From assembly GCA_027061995.1 (NCBI GenBank), contig JAMOUT010000078.1:1-7012 (forward strand): 7,012 bases of DNA, given 5' to 3'. This DNA is from Candidatus Aminicenantota bacterium (GTDB lineage Bacteria; Acidobacteriota; Aminicenantia; JAMOAD01). Below the pieces are notes generated by a model, which was not told where the DNA came from, ran no database searches, and saw only the letters and a list, made by a program, of their open reading frames with translations. A program made the translations under genes and the position numbers. Positions 1 through 6,646 of the stretch are shown here, in pieces; within the stretch, counting starts at the first letter, position 1; the number at the start of each line of letters is the position of its first letter.

Positions 1-1
1 G

Positions 2-694
2 GATGTCCAAAAGATAGCTTTGAATAATCTGAAAAAAAGTGATACAAGGGGTAATCAAGCGAAAATCAATGATTCGGGAAAAACATCCGACATAAAATCG
101 GATATTCAAAACCAGGGAAAAGAAAATATAAAAATTAAAAAAAGTAATCCCGATGTTTCAAAGATAGAACAGATTAAAATCAGTCCTCAAACAAAAGAGG
201 TGAAACTCGAGTTAGTGAAACAGGGCAATATGAAACAAAACACAAAGAATACGGGTGTTAATAAAAGTTCGGTTATGGATGAAATTGTAAATATAGTGCG
301 AAATGTTGATTCAAAAGGTAGTAAAGTATTCAGGATTCATCTTGAGCCACCTGAGCTCGGAAAAGTTTATATTCAGTTGACCTTTTCAGAGGATAAAAAA
401 CTTGATATGAAGATATATGTTCAAAAAAATGATGTTCACCATTACCTTAATTCCGGGATAGAACATCTTAAAAACAGTGTTGAAAATCTCGGGTTTAAGT
501 TTGATAATCCTATTATTCAAACAATGTCAGAGTTTAATGCCGGAAGTAAGAATAGAGACGGAAGGCAAAAAGGGGAACGGATGAAAAAAATAAGATTTAA
601 AGTTGTCTCTTCACAGTTTGATGATACCGAATTAAAGGATGAATATCTCCAAGTTATGGATTATCTTAGCGGAAGGGTTGATATAAGGGCATAG
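2..694 (+). CDS. fliK: Flagellar hook-length control protein FliK, C-terminal part (5' truncated)
   Basis: The reading frame is open to the left window edge, so the TTG at 20 is only the first possible start inside the window and the real start lies upstream. Counting from that TTG, residues 1-85 are a Lys/Asn/Ser/Gln-rich, low-complexity stretch, as expected of the extended FliK ruler region. Residues about 86-165 match the Flg_hook C-terminal domain: a short helix (MDEIVNIV), then the hallmark LEPPELGKVYIQL at 108-120, a second strand, and a helix before the LGFKFDN turn. The tail ends in VDIRA, a FliK-like terminus. In the family this domain interacts with FlhB and switches flagellar export from hook to filament substrates, while the N-terminal part is secreted and measures hook length. 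No other flagellar gene follows, so this is probably the end of a flagellar cluster. Family assignment is firm; the N-terminal extent is unknown. Confidence 0.85.
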   Translation, partial: DVQKIALNNLKKSDTRGNQAKINDSGKTSDIKSDIQNQGKENIKIKKSNPDVSKIEQIKISPQTKEVKLELVKQGNMKQNTKNTGVNKSSVMDEIVNIVRNVDSKGSKVFRIHLEPPELGKVYIQLTFSEDKKLDMKIYVQKNDVHHYLNSGIEHLKNSVENLGFKFDNPIIQTMSEFNAGSKNRDGRQKGERMKKIRFKVVSSQFDDTELKDEYLQVMDYLSGRVDIRA

Positions 695-721
695 TATTAA
701 TTTTGTTACTTTTCCGAAAAA

Positions 722-906
722 GAAGCCAAAAGCATAGAGCCAAGAGCCTCAAAGGCAGCTTCTTGGGCTTAGAGCTAATAAAGCATAAAGCCAAAAGCCT
801 CCGTGGCAGCCCCGCACCAAATTCTGAAGCTTAAAGCCACAAGCCTCGAAGCTCAAAACATTTTTTGGCAGCTCTTTGGGCTTAAAGCATTTAAAGCCAT
901 CAGCTC
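722..906 (+). repeat. Degenerate tandem repeat with AAAGCC-A-AGCCTC core
   Basis: Related words start at 722 (GAAGCCAAAAGC), 736 (AGAGCCAAGAGCCTC), 787 (AAAGCCAAAAGCCTC), 833 (AAAGCCACAAGCCTC) and 893 (AAAGCCATCAGCTC). The last four are spaced 51, 46 and 60 bases apart. Several units also contain GGCAGC. The 22-base stretch at 754-775, running from GGCAGC to GAGC, recurs at 867-888 with 19 of 22 identities. The irregular spacing excludes a CRISPR array, and the units look like diverged copies of one structured element. Confidence 0.6.
738..769 (+). other. Stem-loop in repeat unit
   Basis: AGCC at 738-741 pairs with 766-769, AAGA at 742-745 pairs with 761-764 (G765 bulged), and GCC at 746-748 pairs with GGC at 754-756 around a TCAAA loop, with 757-760 bulged. 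This gives 11 pairs in three helices. A second unit can fold similarly: AAGCTCAAA at 849-857 pairs with TTTGGGCTT at 875-883, with one G-T wobble. The mispaired bulges mean this is a structural prediction by eye only. Confidence 0.45.
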
Positions 907-1033
907 TTGCAAAAGTTTGCACGGTTTTAAAAAGCTCCGAGGCTCCGAAGCTTGGAGGCTTTTTTTAATCTCTTGCAAAAGTTCACACGATTTTGAAGAG
1001 CTGGGACAGCTGCTCAACTATGATGCTTGGAGG
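905..1033 (+). repeat. Two diverged direct repeats (905-958 and 971-1033)
   Basis: Both copies begin TCTTGCAAAAGTT (905 and 971, 66 bases apart), continue with a CACG/CACACGA plus TTTT segment, and end in GCTTGGAGG (950-958 and 1025-1033, 75 bases apart). The second copy therefore carries a net 9-base insertion in its middle. The middle of the second copy contains a perfect small hairpin: AGCTG at 999-1003, GGA loop, CAGCT at 1007-1011. This pair sits at the downstream end of the repeat element. Confidence 0.6.
929..966 (+). terminator. Rho-independent terminator-like hairpin inside the repeat element
   Basis: AAAAAGC at 929-935 pairs with GCTTTTT at 958-964. After one bulged base (G957), TCCGAG at 936-941 pairs with 951-956 with one G-T wobble, leaving a loop at 942-950. 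A run of seven T follows at 960-966. It could end transcription coming from fliK. The A-run on the other side (929-933) would give a shorter T-tract on the - strand. It lies about 230 bases past the fliK stop, so intervening repeat RNA would be part of the transcript. Confidence 0.55.
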
Positions 1034-1087
1034 TTTTAAAATGTATTCTTCAGACTCAAATTTTTCGGAACAATAATGAAAAACAAA

Positions 1088-1116
1088 TTGACAAAAAATA
1101 ACTCTTTTTATATATT
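1088..1116 (+). promoter_or_regulatory. Sigma-70-type promoter for the GH92 gene
   Basis: A perfect -35 box TTGACA (1088-1093) is followed, after a 17-base spacer, by TATATT (1111-1116), five of six matches to the -10 consensus. Transcription would start near 1123 and give a leader of roughly 35 bases before the ATG at 1157. It begins just outside the inverted-repeat end at 1081, so the mannosidase gene appears to have its own promoter, insulated from fliK. No operator palindrome is evident. Confidence 0.7.
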
Positions 1117-1146
1117 TATAGTGTTGAAATGATTATTATACAAAGA

Positions 1147-1153
1147 AGAGGTG
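1147..1153 (+). promoter_or_regulatory. Ribosome binding site that decides the GH92 start
   Basis: AGAGGTG at 1147-1153 is the only good Shine-Dalgarno sequence here. Its GAGG core (1148-1151) sits five bases before the ATG at 1157. The in-frame GTG at 1151 overlaps this motif and would have only a weak AAAGAAG upstream, so ATG 1157 is preferred, making the protein 976 residues instead of 978. Confidence 0.65.
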
Positions 1154-1156
1154 AAT

Positions 1157-4087
1157 ATGAGAAAAAAGATATTAGTTTTAATATTATCAATTAGTTTGAG
1201 TTATTTTCTTTTCACCGAAGATCTGTATAAATTCGTGAATCCTTTTATAGGAACGGGAGGTCACGGACACACATATCCGGGAGTTAGTCTCCCTTTCGGT
1301 ATGATTCAGGTGAGCCCGGATACAAGACTCGGAACTTGGGACGGTTGTTCGGGTTATCATTATTCCGATAATTCAATAATAGGTTTTACTCATACACATC
1401 TTAGCGGAACCGGATGCTCGGATTACGGAGATATTCTCATAATGCCTATTACAGGAAAAATTAAACTTAATCCGGGAACCATGGAAAATCCCGACTTAGG
1501 ATACAGATCTAAATTTTCTCATAAAAAAGAGTATGCTCATGCAGGTTATTACAGAGTTTTTCTTGATGATTATAAAGTTAAAGTTGAACTTACGGCAACC
1601 GAACGAGCCGGATTTCACAGATATACTTTTCCGAAAAGCGAAAAACCCCGCATTTTATTGGATTTAAAACACAGGGATAAGGTTATAAATTCCAAAATTC
1701 ATGTCATTAACTCAAAGGAGATAGAGGGATACAGATTCTCAAAGGCATGGGCGAAAAAACAGTCCCTCTATTTTGTTATGGAATTTTCAAAACCATTTGA
1801 ATCTTATATGATTTATAAAAACAATAAAAAACTTTCCGATAAAGAGGGTAGCGGAACAAATATAAAAGCGGTGTTTAATTTTAAGCGGAGTAAGGATAGA
1901 ATAGTAATGGTTAAAATAGGTATTTCAGCCGTAAGTATCAAAGGTGCAAGGAAAAACCTGGAACATGAGATAAAAGGGTGGGATTTTGATAAAACGAAAA
2001 ATGGTGCTGAACAAAAATGGGATAAAGCGCTTTCTAAAATATTGGTTTATACAACAGACAAAGATAAGAAAACAATTTTTTATACAGCTCTTTATCATTC
2101 TCTTCTAAATCCCAATCTCTATAGTGATGTTGACGGAAGATACAGAGGGAGAGATCTGAAGATTCATAAAACCGATGGTTTTGATTATTACACGCTTTTC
2201 TCTCTATGGGATACATTCAGAGCTGAGCACCCTCTTTTCACAATCATAGAAAGAAAAAAAACTCTTGATTTTATAAAGACCTTTCTTTTACAATATAAAC
2301 AAGGGGGAAAATTGCCCGTATGGGAACTTTCCGCAAATGAGACTGATACAATGATAGGTTATCACTCCATCCCTGTTATTGTAGATGCTTATATTAAGGG
2401 GATAAAAGGTTTTAACACTAAATTAGCGCTTGAAGCTATGAAAACGAGTGCTTTGTCAGATAAAAGAGGGCTTTCGTATTATAAAAAATACGGGTTTATT
2501 CCAGCTGATATGGAAGCTGAGTCTGTCTCAAAAACCCTTGAATATTCTTACGATGATTGGTGTATTGCGGAATTTGCAAAAAAAATCGGAGCTTACAAGG
2601 ATTATCTATATTTTATTAAGAGAGGGCAGTATTATAAAAATTTGTTTGATGATACAACAGGGTTTTTCAGACCGAAAATTAACGGGGGATGGCAAACCCC
2701 TTTTAACCCCAAAGAGGTTAATTCAAATTATACTGAAGCTAATGCCTGGCAATACAATTTTTTTATTCCTCAGGATATAACAAATCATATTAAACTCTTG
2801 GGTGGGAAGAAAAAATATTCCGATAAACTTGATAAACTATTTAACGAATCAACGGAGCTTGAAGGGAGAAAACAGGCTGATATAACGGGACTTATAGGAC
2901 AGTATGCACATGGGAATGAACCGAGCCATCATATAGCTTATCTTTATGCTTTTGCGGGGAAACCTTGGAAAACACAAAAAATCGTAAAACAAATAGAAAA
3001 AGAGTTTTATATGAACAGCCCCGACGGACTTGCGGGGAATGAAGATTGCGGGCAGATGTCAGCATGGTTTGTTTTAAGTGGTCTTGGGTTTTATTCGGTG
3101 ACCCCGGGACTTTCATATTTTGTCATAGGAACTCCTTTTTTTAATAAAACAATCATTAATCTTGAGAATGGAAATCATTTCACTGTTATCGCTGAAAACT
3201 TATCCGATGAAAATTATTATATTCAATCCGCAATATTAAACGGGAAAAAGTATAAAAAATCATATATTGATTACAGAGATATTTTAAAAGGGGGAGAGCT
3301 TATATTTTATATGGGTGATAAACCTAACAAAAATCGGGGTGGGTTTGATATTGATACACCGAAAGCTGAAATTTCAAAAAATCTTATTACGATTAACCCT
3401 TATATTAAAAATCCGAGAAAAATATTTAAAAATCACAAAAAGATAGAGTTTTGTTCAGTGCAAAAAAACGAAAAAATATATTATAAAACAAAAACAAATA
3501 ATGGTTTTGTAATTTACAAAAAACCCTTTGATATAATCAAGAGTTCTGAAATTAATTTTTATTCCGAATTAAACGGTGAAAAAAGCAAAATTATTAATTC
3601 CAAATTTTACAAAGTTAATCATAATTGGAAAATAAAAATAAAATACAAATATAATAATCTTTATCCTGCCGAAGGGGATATAACTCTTATAGACGGGATA
3701 AGAGGGGGAAAAGATTTCAGGACAGGAGAGTGGCAGGGATATTGGGAAACGGATCTTGATGCAATAATAGATTTCGGAAAAGAAAAAGATATTGATTCTG
3801 TTTCAATAGGCTTTTTACAAAATATAAAAGCGTGGATTTTCATGCCTCTTTATGTTGAATTTTATATCTCTAAAGATGGTGAAAAATTTATAAAACTCGG
3901 AAAAATATTAAATAATATTAATGAAAAAAAAGAGGGAACAATAATAAAATATTTTACTGTTTCAAAAATTAATAAAAAGGGTAGATATTTAAGGGTTTTT
4001 GCAAAAAACAGAGGGAAATGTCCTTCTTGGCATATAGGAGCTAACGAAAAAAGCTGGATATTCTCGGATGAAATTATTGTAAAATAG
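1157..4087 (+). CDS. Secreted GH92 alpha-mannosidase with C-terminal carbohydrate-binding-type modules
   Basis: Family 92 enzymes are Ca2+-dependent inverting exo-alpha-mannosidases, mostly acting on alpha-1,2/1,3-linked mannose of N-glycans or mannans. Residues 1-19 form a Sec-type signal (MRKK, then a hydrophobic run) without a clear AxA site or lipobox. The N-terminal sandwich domain opens with VNPFIGTGGHGHTYPG and FTHTHLSGTGCSDYG. The (alpha/alpha)6 domain, about 290-730, has WDTFR (351-355), TEANAWQY (E527, matching the family's general acid region), GNEPSHH (586-592) and GNEDCGQ (627-633, D630 in the proposed base region). Residues about 737-820 resemble the chitobiase/hexosaminidase C-terminal fold. 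Residues 835-976 resemble the discoidin-like module at the end of many Bacteroidota GH20/GH92 enzymes (DGIRGG, WQGYWETDLDAIIDFG). At 976 residues it exceeds the usual 740-800, explained by these modules. No sugar-uptake or regulator gene adjoins it. Linkage specificity cannot be read from sequence. Confidence 0.93.
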   Translation: MRKKILVLILSISLSYFLFTEDLYKFVNPFIGTGGHGHTYPGVSLPFGMIQVSPDTRLGTWDGCSGYHYSDNSIIGFTHTHLSGTGCSDYGDILIMPITGKIKLNPGTMENPDLGYRSKFSHKKEYAHAGYYRVFLDDYKVKVELTATERAGFHRYTFPKSEKPRILLDLKHRDKVINSKIHVINSKEIEGYRFSKAWAKKQSLYFVMEFSKPFESYMIYKNNKKLSDKEGSGTNIKAVFNFKRSKDRIVMVKIGISAVSIKGARKNLEHEIKGWDFDKTKNGAEQKWDKALSKILVYTTDKDKKTIFYTALYHSLLNPNLYSDVDGRYRGRDLKIHKTDGFDYYTLFSLWDTFRAEHPLFTIIERKKTLDFIKTFLLQYKQGGKLPVWELSANETDTMIGYHSIPVIVDAYIKGIKGFNTKLALEAMKTSALSDKRGLSYYKKYGFIPADMEAESVSKTLEYSYDDWCIAEFAKKIGAYKDYLYFIKRGQYYKNLFDDTTGFFRPKINGGWQTPFNPKEVNSNYTEANAWQYNFFIPQDITNHIKLLGGKKKYSDKLDKLFNESTELEGRKQADITGLIGQYAHGNEPSHHIAYLYAFAGKPWKTQKIVKQIEKEFYMNSPDGLAGNEDCGQMSAWFVLSGLGFYSVTPGLSYFVIGTPFFNKTIINLENGNHFTVIAENLSDENYYIQSAILNGKKYKKSYIDYRDILKGGELIFYMGDKPNKNRGGFDIDTPKAEISKNLITINPYIKNPRKIFKNHKKIEFCSVQKNEKIYYKTKTNNGFVIYKKPFDIIKSSEINFYSELNGEKSKIINSKFYKVNHNWKIKIKYKYNNLYPAEGDITLIDGIRGGKDFRTGEWQGYWETDLDAIIDFGKEKDIDSVSIGFLQNIKAWIFMPLYVEFYISKDGEKFIKLGKILNNINEKKEGTIIKYFTVSKINKKGRYLRVFAKNRGKCPSWHIGANEKSWIFSDEIIVK

Positions 4088-4097
4088 TGAATAAAAA

Positions 4098-4121
4098 AAG
4101 GGGCGTTTAATTACGCCCCTT
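4098..4121. terminator. Bidirectional terminator between convergent genes
   Basis: A nine-base-pair stem (4098-4106 with 4113-4121, containing GGGGCGT/ACGCCCC) closes on a six-base TTAATT loop. On the - strand the hairpin is followed by seven T (complement of A 4093-4099), a textbook intrinsic terminator directly after the DUF4412-like stop at 4126. On the + strand the downstream stretch is pyrimidine-rich but interrupted, so termination of the GH92 transcript is plausible but weaker. Confidence 0.88.
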
Positions 4122-4125
4122 CTAT

Positions 4126-4908
4126 CTATCTTCTTAAATAGGGAGATTGAATAAGTTGATAATCTTTGGGAATTTCAAAAAAAGATTTGGGGAATGTTTT
4201 CTCTTTAACATCTGATACTTCGGATACTGTGATTGTCTCTTTTTTGTTTTGTTTTGAAATTGTTATTGTTTTTATGGGAAAACCTATCTTTTTATACATA
4301 CCCATCTGTTCTTTTATAGCCTTATCAAGTTCTTCAAAACCTGTTTTAAAATTCTTTTTTATAAACGGGTTATTATAATCATTAAAATATTTAAAATCTT
4401 TTGTAGCCCAGATCTCTTTTACCTCTTCCACATCGAATGTTTTTTTAATAAAAGCGATTTTCATTTTCATTTTATAAGTTATATAGAGTTTTATGTGATT
4501 ACACTTAAAACCATTTATAACTTCGGGAGCAAGAGTCTCTTTTTTAATATTATAATCTTTAATCTCGAATTTTACTATTTTACTTACCAATTGAGACATC
4601 TGTAATATTGAATCAATTGACATCGGAAAATATGATTTTTCTTTTGTGTTTACGATATATATCAAATCTTCTCCTGTTTTATAAAGCCAATAATAGTTAT
4701 CTCCCTCAAATCCTTGTTTTCTTTTTCCTTCGATTTCTACAAAAACCTGTTTAACATTCGAGCCATCTGTGTAAAATTTCATTATTGTTGTGGTATTGTT
4801 TTTTTTCTTCTTTGAGGTTACCGTTGTTTTCATTGTCCATTCAGCACCTGCAAATAAAAATGAAAAACTCAATAATAAAATGATTGTTAAAGCTTTTAAT
4901 TTTTTCAT
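4126..4908 (-). CDS. Secreted DUF4412-like protein of unknown function
   Basis: The 260-residue product starts with a clear Sec signal peptide (MKKLK, hydrophobic core 6-19, probable signal peptidase I site after AGA at 20-22). There is no lipobox cysteine, so the mature protein is probably periplasmic or released. The rest is beta-rich and Lys-rich: repeated short strands such as TTIMKFYTDGSNVKQVFVEI, IYIVNTKEKSYFPM and FKCNHIKLYITYKM. This recalls DUF4412 and LolA/LolB-like half-barrel proteins that bind hydrophobic ligands, but that comparison is from pattern memory and no ligand can be named. The start is supported by AAGGAG (4922-4917) and AGAGG (4918-4914) upstream of ATG 4908. It lies 74 bp downstream of the nucleotidase gene on the same strand, has its own promoter-like sequence, and ends at a strong terminator. 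The gene itself is secure; the family call is moderate. Confidence 0.8.
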   Translation of the reverse strand: MKKLKALTIILLLSFSFLFAGAEWTMKTTVTSKKKKNNTTTIMKFYTDGSNVKQVFVEIEGKRKQGFEGDNYYWLYKTGEDLIYIVNTKEKSYFPMSIDSILQMSQLVSKIVKFEIKDYNIKKETLAPEVINGFKCNHIKLYITYKMKMKIAFIKKTFDVEEVKEIWATKDFKYFNDYNNPFIKKNFKTGFEELDKAIKEQMGMYKKIGFPIKTITISKQNKKETITVSEVSDVKEKTFPKSFFEIPKDYQLIQSPYLRR

Positions 4909-4936
4909 ACTTTCCTCTCCTTATTTTTAATGCAAA

Positions 4937-4945
4937 ATTATAACA
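4937..4945 (-). promoter_or_regulatory. Extended -10 promoter for the DUF4412-like gene
   Basis: On the - strand the sequence reads TGTTATAAT (4945 to 4937): a perfect TATAAT preceded by the extended -10 TG dinucleotide. No recognisable -35 lies at the usual distance, which is normal for extended -10 promoters. Transcription would begin near 4930, giving a leader of about 20 bases that still contains the ribosome binding site. No G+C-containing terminator separates the nucleotidase gene from it, so read-through is also possible. Confidence 0.55.
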
Positions 4946-4982
4946 TAAAATAGAGAGAAAAATTTAAAAAATTATTAAATAT

Positions 4983-6587
4983 TTAATCGAAAATCTTTAT
5001 TCTCCCGTCAATATCCGGAGGATTTATGATCTTTTTTGTTTCTACAAACTCGGATAAAATCGAGTAAAAAGTGGAATATGTATTTTTAAGATTTTTACCA
5101 TATTTTTTAAAGAAAAAATATCTGTCTCCCCCTTTATTTACAAGAAAGCTATTTGAAAGAACTTTATAAATTCTGTTATTGTCAAGAGGCTCCCATAGCT
5201 TTGTTTGATTGTTATATATCTCTATATCATTCACTCTGTCTCCCTCTTTTAAAATTTTCCATTCCCCTTTAATTTTTCGAACAATTATGGAGGAGTTTTT
5301 AAAATTGATTGAATACCTGATTCCTGATACCTGTAAAAAACCACCTCTTCCATAGCTTGCCGCTCCGAGTTCAAGAATTTTTTTTAATATATCCCCTTTA
5401 ATATCAAGGGTGTAGGCATAATTGGAAAATTCATCTATCTCATGAAGCATAGTATCTGTTATATTTCCCGTTTCATAAATCTTTTTGCCTCTGAATGCTC
5501 CGGCATTATTCAAAACAATGTCAACTTTAAATTTTTTTCTTAATAGATCATTTATAAGGTCAGCTATATTTGATTCTTTTTTTCTTAATAGAGAGCTCCT
5601 CATATCCCAAGGTTTTAATGTTTTACCAAGCACTATTGAAGGTGGAAACTCTTTGCTATAAACATTTAACAATTTTTTTATTTTATTATCCTCTTTGATA
5701 TTCTTAGTGATAGGGATAAGTTTAAATTTGAAATTATTAAGAACAATCTTTTTGTTTTTTAAAAGGATGTCCAATCTAACAAGAAAATTACCCTTTTCCC
5801 CTCCATTTAAAATTATTGATTTATTAATTATTATGGGCTTTTTGGTATATTCGTGAGAATGTCCACCGAAAATAATATCAATACCGGAGACTTTTTTAGC
5901 GAGTTCTATATCCTTGTCTTCCCCTGTATGAGTTAAAGCAATGATAATATCAGCCCCCTGTTCTCTTAGAGTTAATACCATCTGTTTTGCTATATCAATA
6001 TTTTTACCCGAAAGATGAATTGATTTATCGCTTATTAAAAAAGGAAGATCTTCTGTCATTAAGGAAAAAAGCCCTATTTTAACATTACTTTTATTAACAA
6101 TATCATATTTTAAACAATTAAGATTAACATTATCGGATACTATATCAGAGCATATAATTTTGAATTTTGCATATTTTATCGCATTGGCAAGAGTTTTTGC
6201 CCCTTTATCAAATTCATGATTTCCGAGACAGTAATAATCATAACCCGCTTTAGATAAAAGAGTGAAAATAGCTTCCCCATTGAATGTGTGAAAGTATCTG
6301 TTCATAAGGTCATCACCTGTTGAAAAAACAAGAACAGAATCTTTGTTTTCCGATTTTATTTTATTTATTAAATATCCTATTCTTGATATTCCCCCTACAA
6401 TGAGATTATCTTTCTTAATTGAGGGAGATTCTTCAACACATCCCTGTAAATCAGCGGTGCCGAGAATAATTAATCTGTTAGGTTTTGTCGCTCTTTTGAT
6501 TAATAATACAAAAACAGTGATAAAAAGAATTATTTCCAAAATAATAATTAATTTACCAAGTATTGACATATTTTTTGTTTTATTCAT
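4983..6587 (-). CDS. Membrane-anchored 5'-nucleotidase/UshA-family metallophosphoesterase
   Basis: A 534-residue two-domain protein. Residues 11-30 are one hydrophobic segment followed by KRATK, read as a signal anchor (or uncleaved signal) placing the enzyme outside the cytoplasmic membrane. The calcineurin-like metallophosphoesterase domain, about 38-290, shows D46/Q48 (ADLQG), G91-D92 (STGDD), GNHE (122-125), H220 (ALTHTG) and GGHSHE (241-246), the usual di-metal ligands except Gln in place of the common His at 48. The 5_nucleotid_C substrate domain, about 318-495, has RKKESN (335-340), NNAGAFRG (360-367), GGFLQVSG (415-422) and GGDRYFFF (486-493), including Phe positions that stack the base in UshA. 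Family members hydrolyse 5'-nucleotides, UDP-sugars or 2',3'-cyclic nucleotides; the substrate here is unknown. AAGGAG (6598-6593) lies five bases before the start. Length is typical of the family. Confidence 0.92.
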   Translation of the reverse strand: MNKTKNMSILGKLIIILEIILFITVFVLLIKRATKPNRLIILGTADLQGCVEESPSIKKDNLIVGGISRIGYLINKIKSENKDSVLVFSTGDDLMNRYFHTFNGEAIFTLLSKAGYDYYCLGNHEFDKGAKTLANAIKYAKFKIICSDIVSDNVNLNCLKYDIVNKSNVKIGLFSLMTEDLPFLISDKSIHLSGKNIDIAKQMVLTLREQGADIIIALTHTGEDKDIELAKKVSGIDIIFGGHSHEYTKKPIIINKSIILNGGEKGNFLVRLDILLKNKKIVLNNFKFKLIPITKNIKEDNKIKKLLNVYSKEFPPSIVLGKTLKPWDMRSSLLRKKESNIADLINDLLRKKFKVDIVLNNAGAFRGKKIYETGNITDTMLHEIDEFSNYAYTLDIKGDILKKILELGAASYGRGGFLQVSGIRYSINFKNSSIIVRKIKGEWKILKEGDRVNDIEIYNNQTKLWEPLDNNRIYKVLSNSFLVNKGGDRYFFFKKYGKNLKNTYSTFYSILSEFVETKKIINPPDIDGRIKIFD

Positions 6588-6640
6588 ATTAGCTCCTTAT
6601 CAATATATTAAAAGATTAACATAAAAATAATTAATTGTAA

Positions 6641-6646
6641 ATTATA
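6641..6646 (-). promoter_or_regulatory. Possible -10 element for the nucleotidase gene
   Basis: The - strand reads TATAAT from 6646 to 6641, about 54 bases before the ATG. No good -35 hexamer lies 16-18 bases upstream. The nearest, TGGACA (6673 to 6668), is 21 bases away, which is too far. In such AT-rich DNA a lone TATAAT is weak evidence. Without an evident terminator after the upstream propeller gene, co-transcription across the 134-bp gap remains possible. Confidence 0.3.

Larger units (their letters stand above)
701..1081. repeat. Non-coding, G+C-richer repeat element bounded by an imperfect inverted repeat
   Basis: This fills the gap between fliK and the GH92 promoter. Seen directly: 721-1020 has 136 G+C in 300 bases (45%), against 9 of 60 (15%) at 1081-1140. 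The ends, 701-721 and 1061-1081, are inverted copies matching at 17 of 21 positions, with an uninterrupted 10-bp core (TTCCGAAAAA at 712-721 and its reverse complement at 1061-1070). The interior carries degenerate AAAGCC-type direct repeats, GGCAGC/GGGCTT words and several stem-loops, listed separately. I see no convincing target-site duplication and no transposase. It could be a MITE-like non-autonomous element, a structured-RNA repeat family of this genome, or decayed sequence. Caution: CTTTTCCGAAAA also occurs inside the GH92 gene near 1627, so part of the inverted repeat may be chance. Confidence 0.5.

Noticed and set aside
722-906. Possible CRISPR array
   Set aside because: Repeat units are strongly diverged and unevenly spaced (51, 46, 60 bases), spacers resemble the repeats themselves, and no cas gene is present.
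803-1039. 78-codon + strand open frame in the repeat block
   Set aside because: GTG start without a Shine-Dalgarno sequence, composition unlike the real genes, runs across stem-loops and a terminator-like hairpin, and the product matches no family I recognise.
1151-1156. GTG at 1151 as the GH92 start
   Set aside because: It overlaps the AGAGGTG ribosome binding site, which is correctly spaced for the ATG at 1157.
2448-2780. 110-codon + strand open frame within the GH92 gene
   Set aside because: Lies wholly inside the catalytic domain in another frame, over the conserved TEANAWQY region; a shadow frame.
2892-3116. 74-codon - strand open frame opposite the GH92 gene
   Set aside because: Antisense to the GNEPSHH and GNEDCGQ motifs, with no ribosome binding site or recognisable product.
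4166-4378. 70-codon + strand open frame opposite the DUF4412-like gene
   Set aside because: Antisense to a gene with a clear signal peptide, ribosome binding site and terminator; its hydrophobic look reflects the complement of Lys/Asn codons.
4961-4980. Terminator after the nucleotidase gene
   Set aside because: The inverted repeat (ATTTAA at 4962-4967 with TTAAAT at 4975-4980) is purely A/T and too weak to call an intrinsic terminator.
6343-6624. 93-codon + strand open frame opposite the nucleotidase start
   Set aside because: Antisense to the signal anchor and first metal motif and extends over the ribosome binding site of the real gene; no independent start signals.
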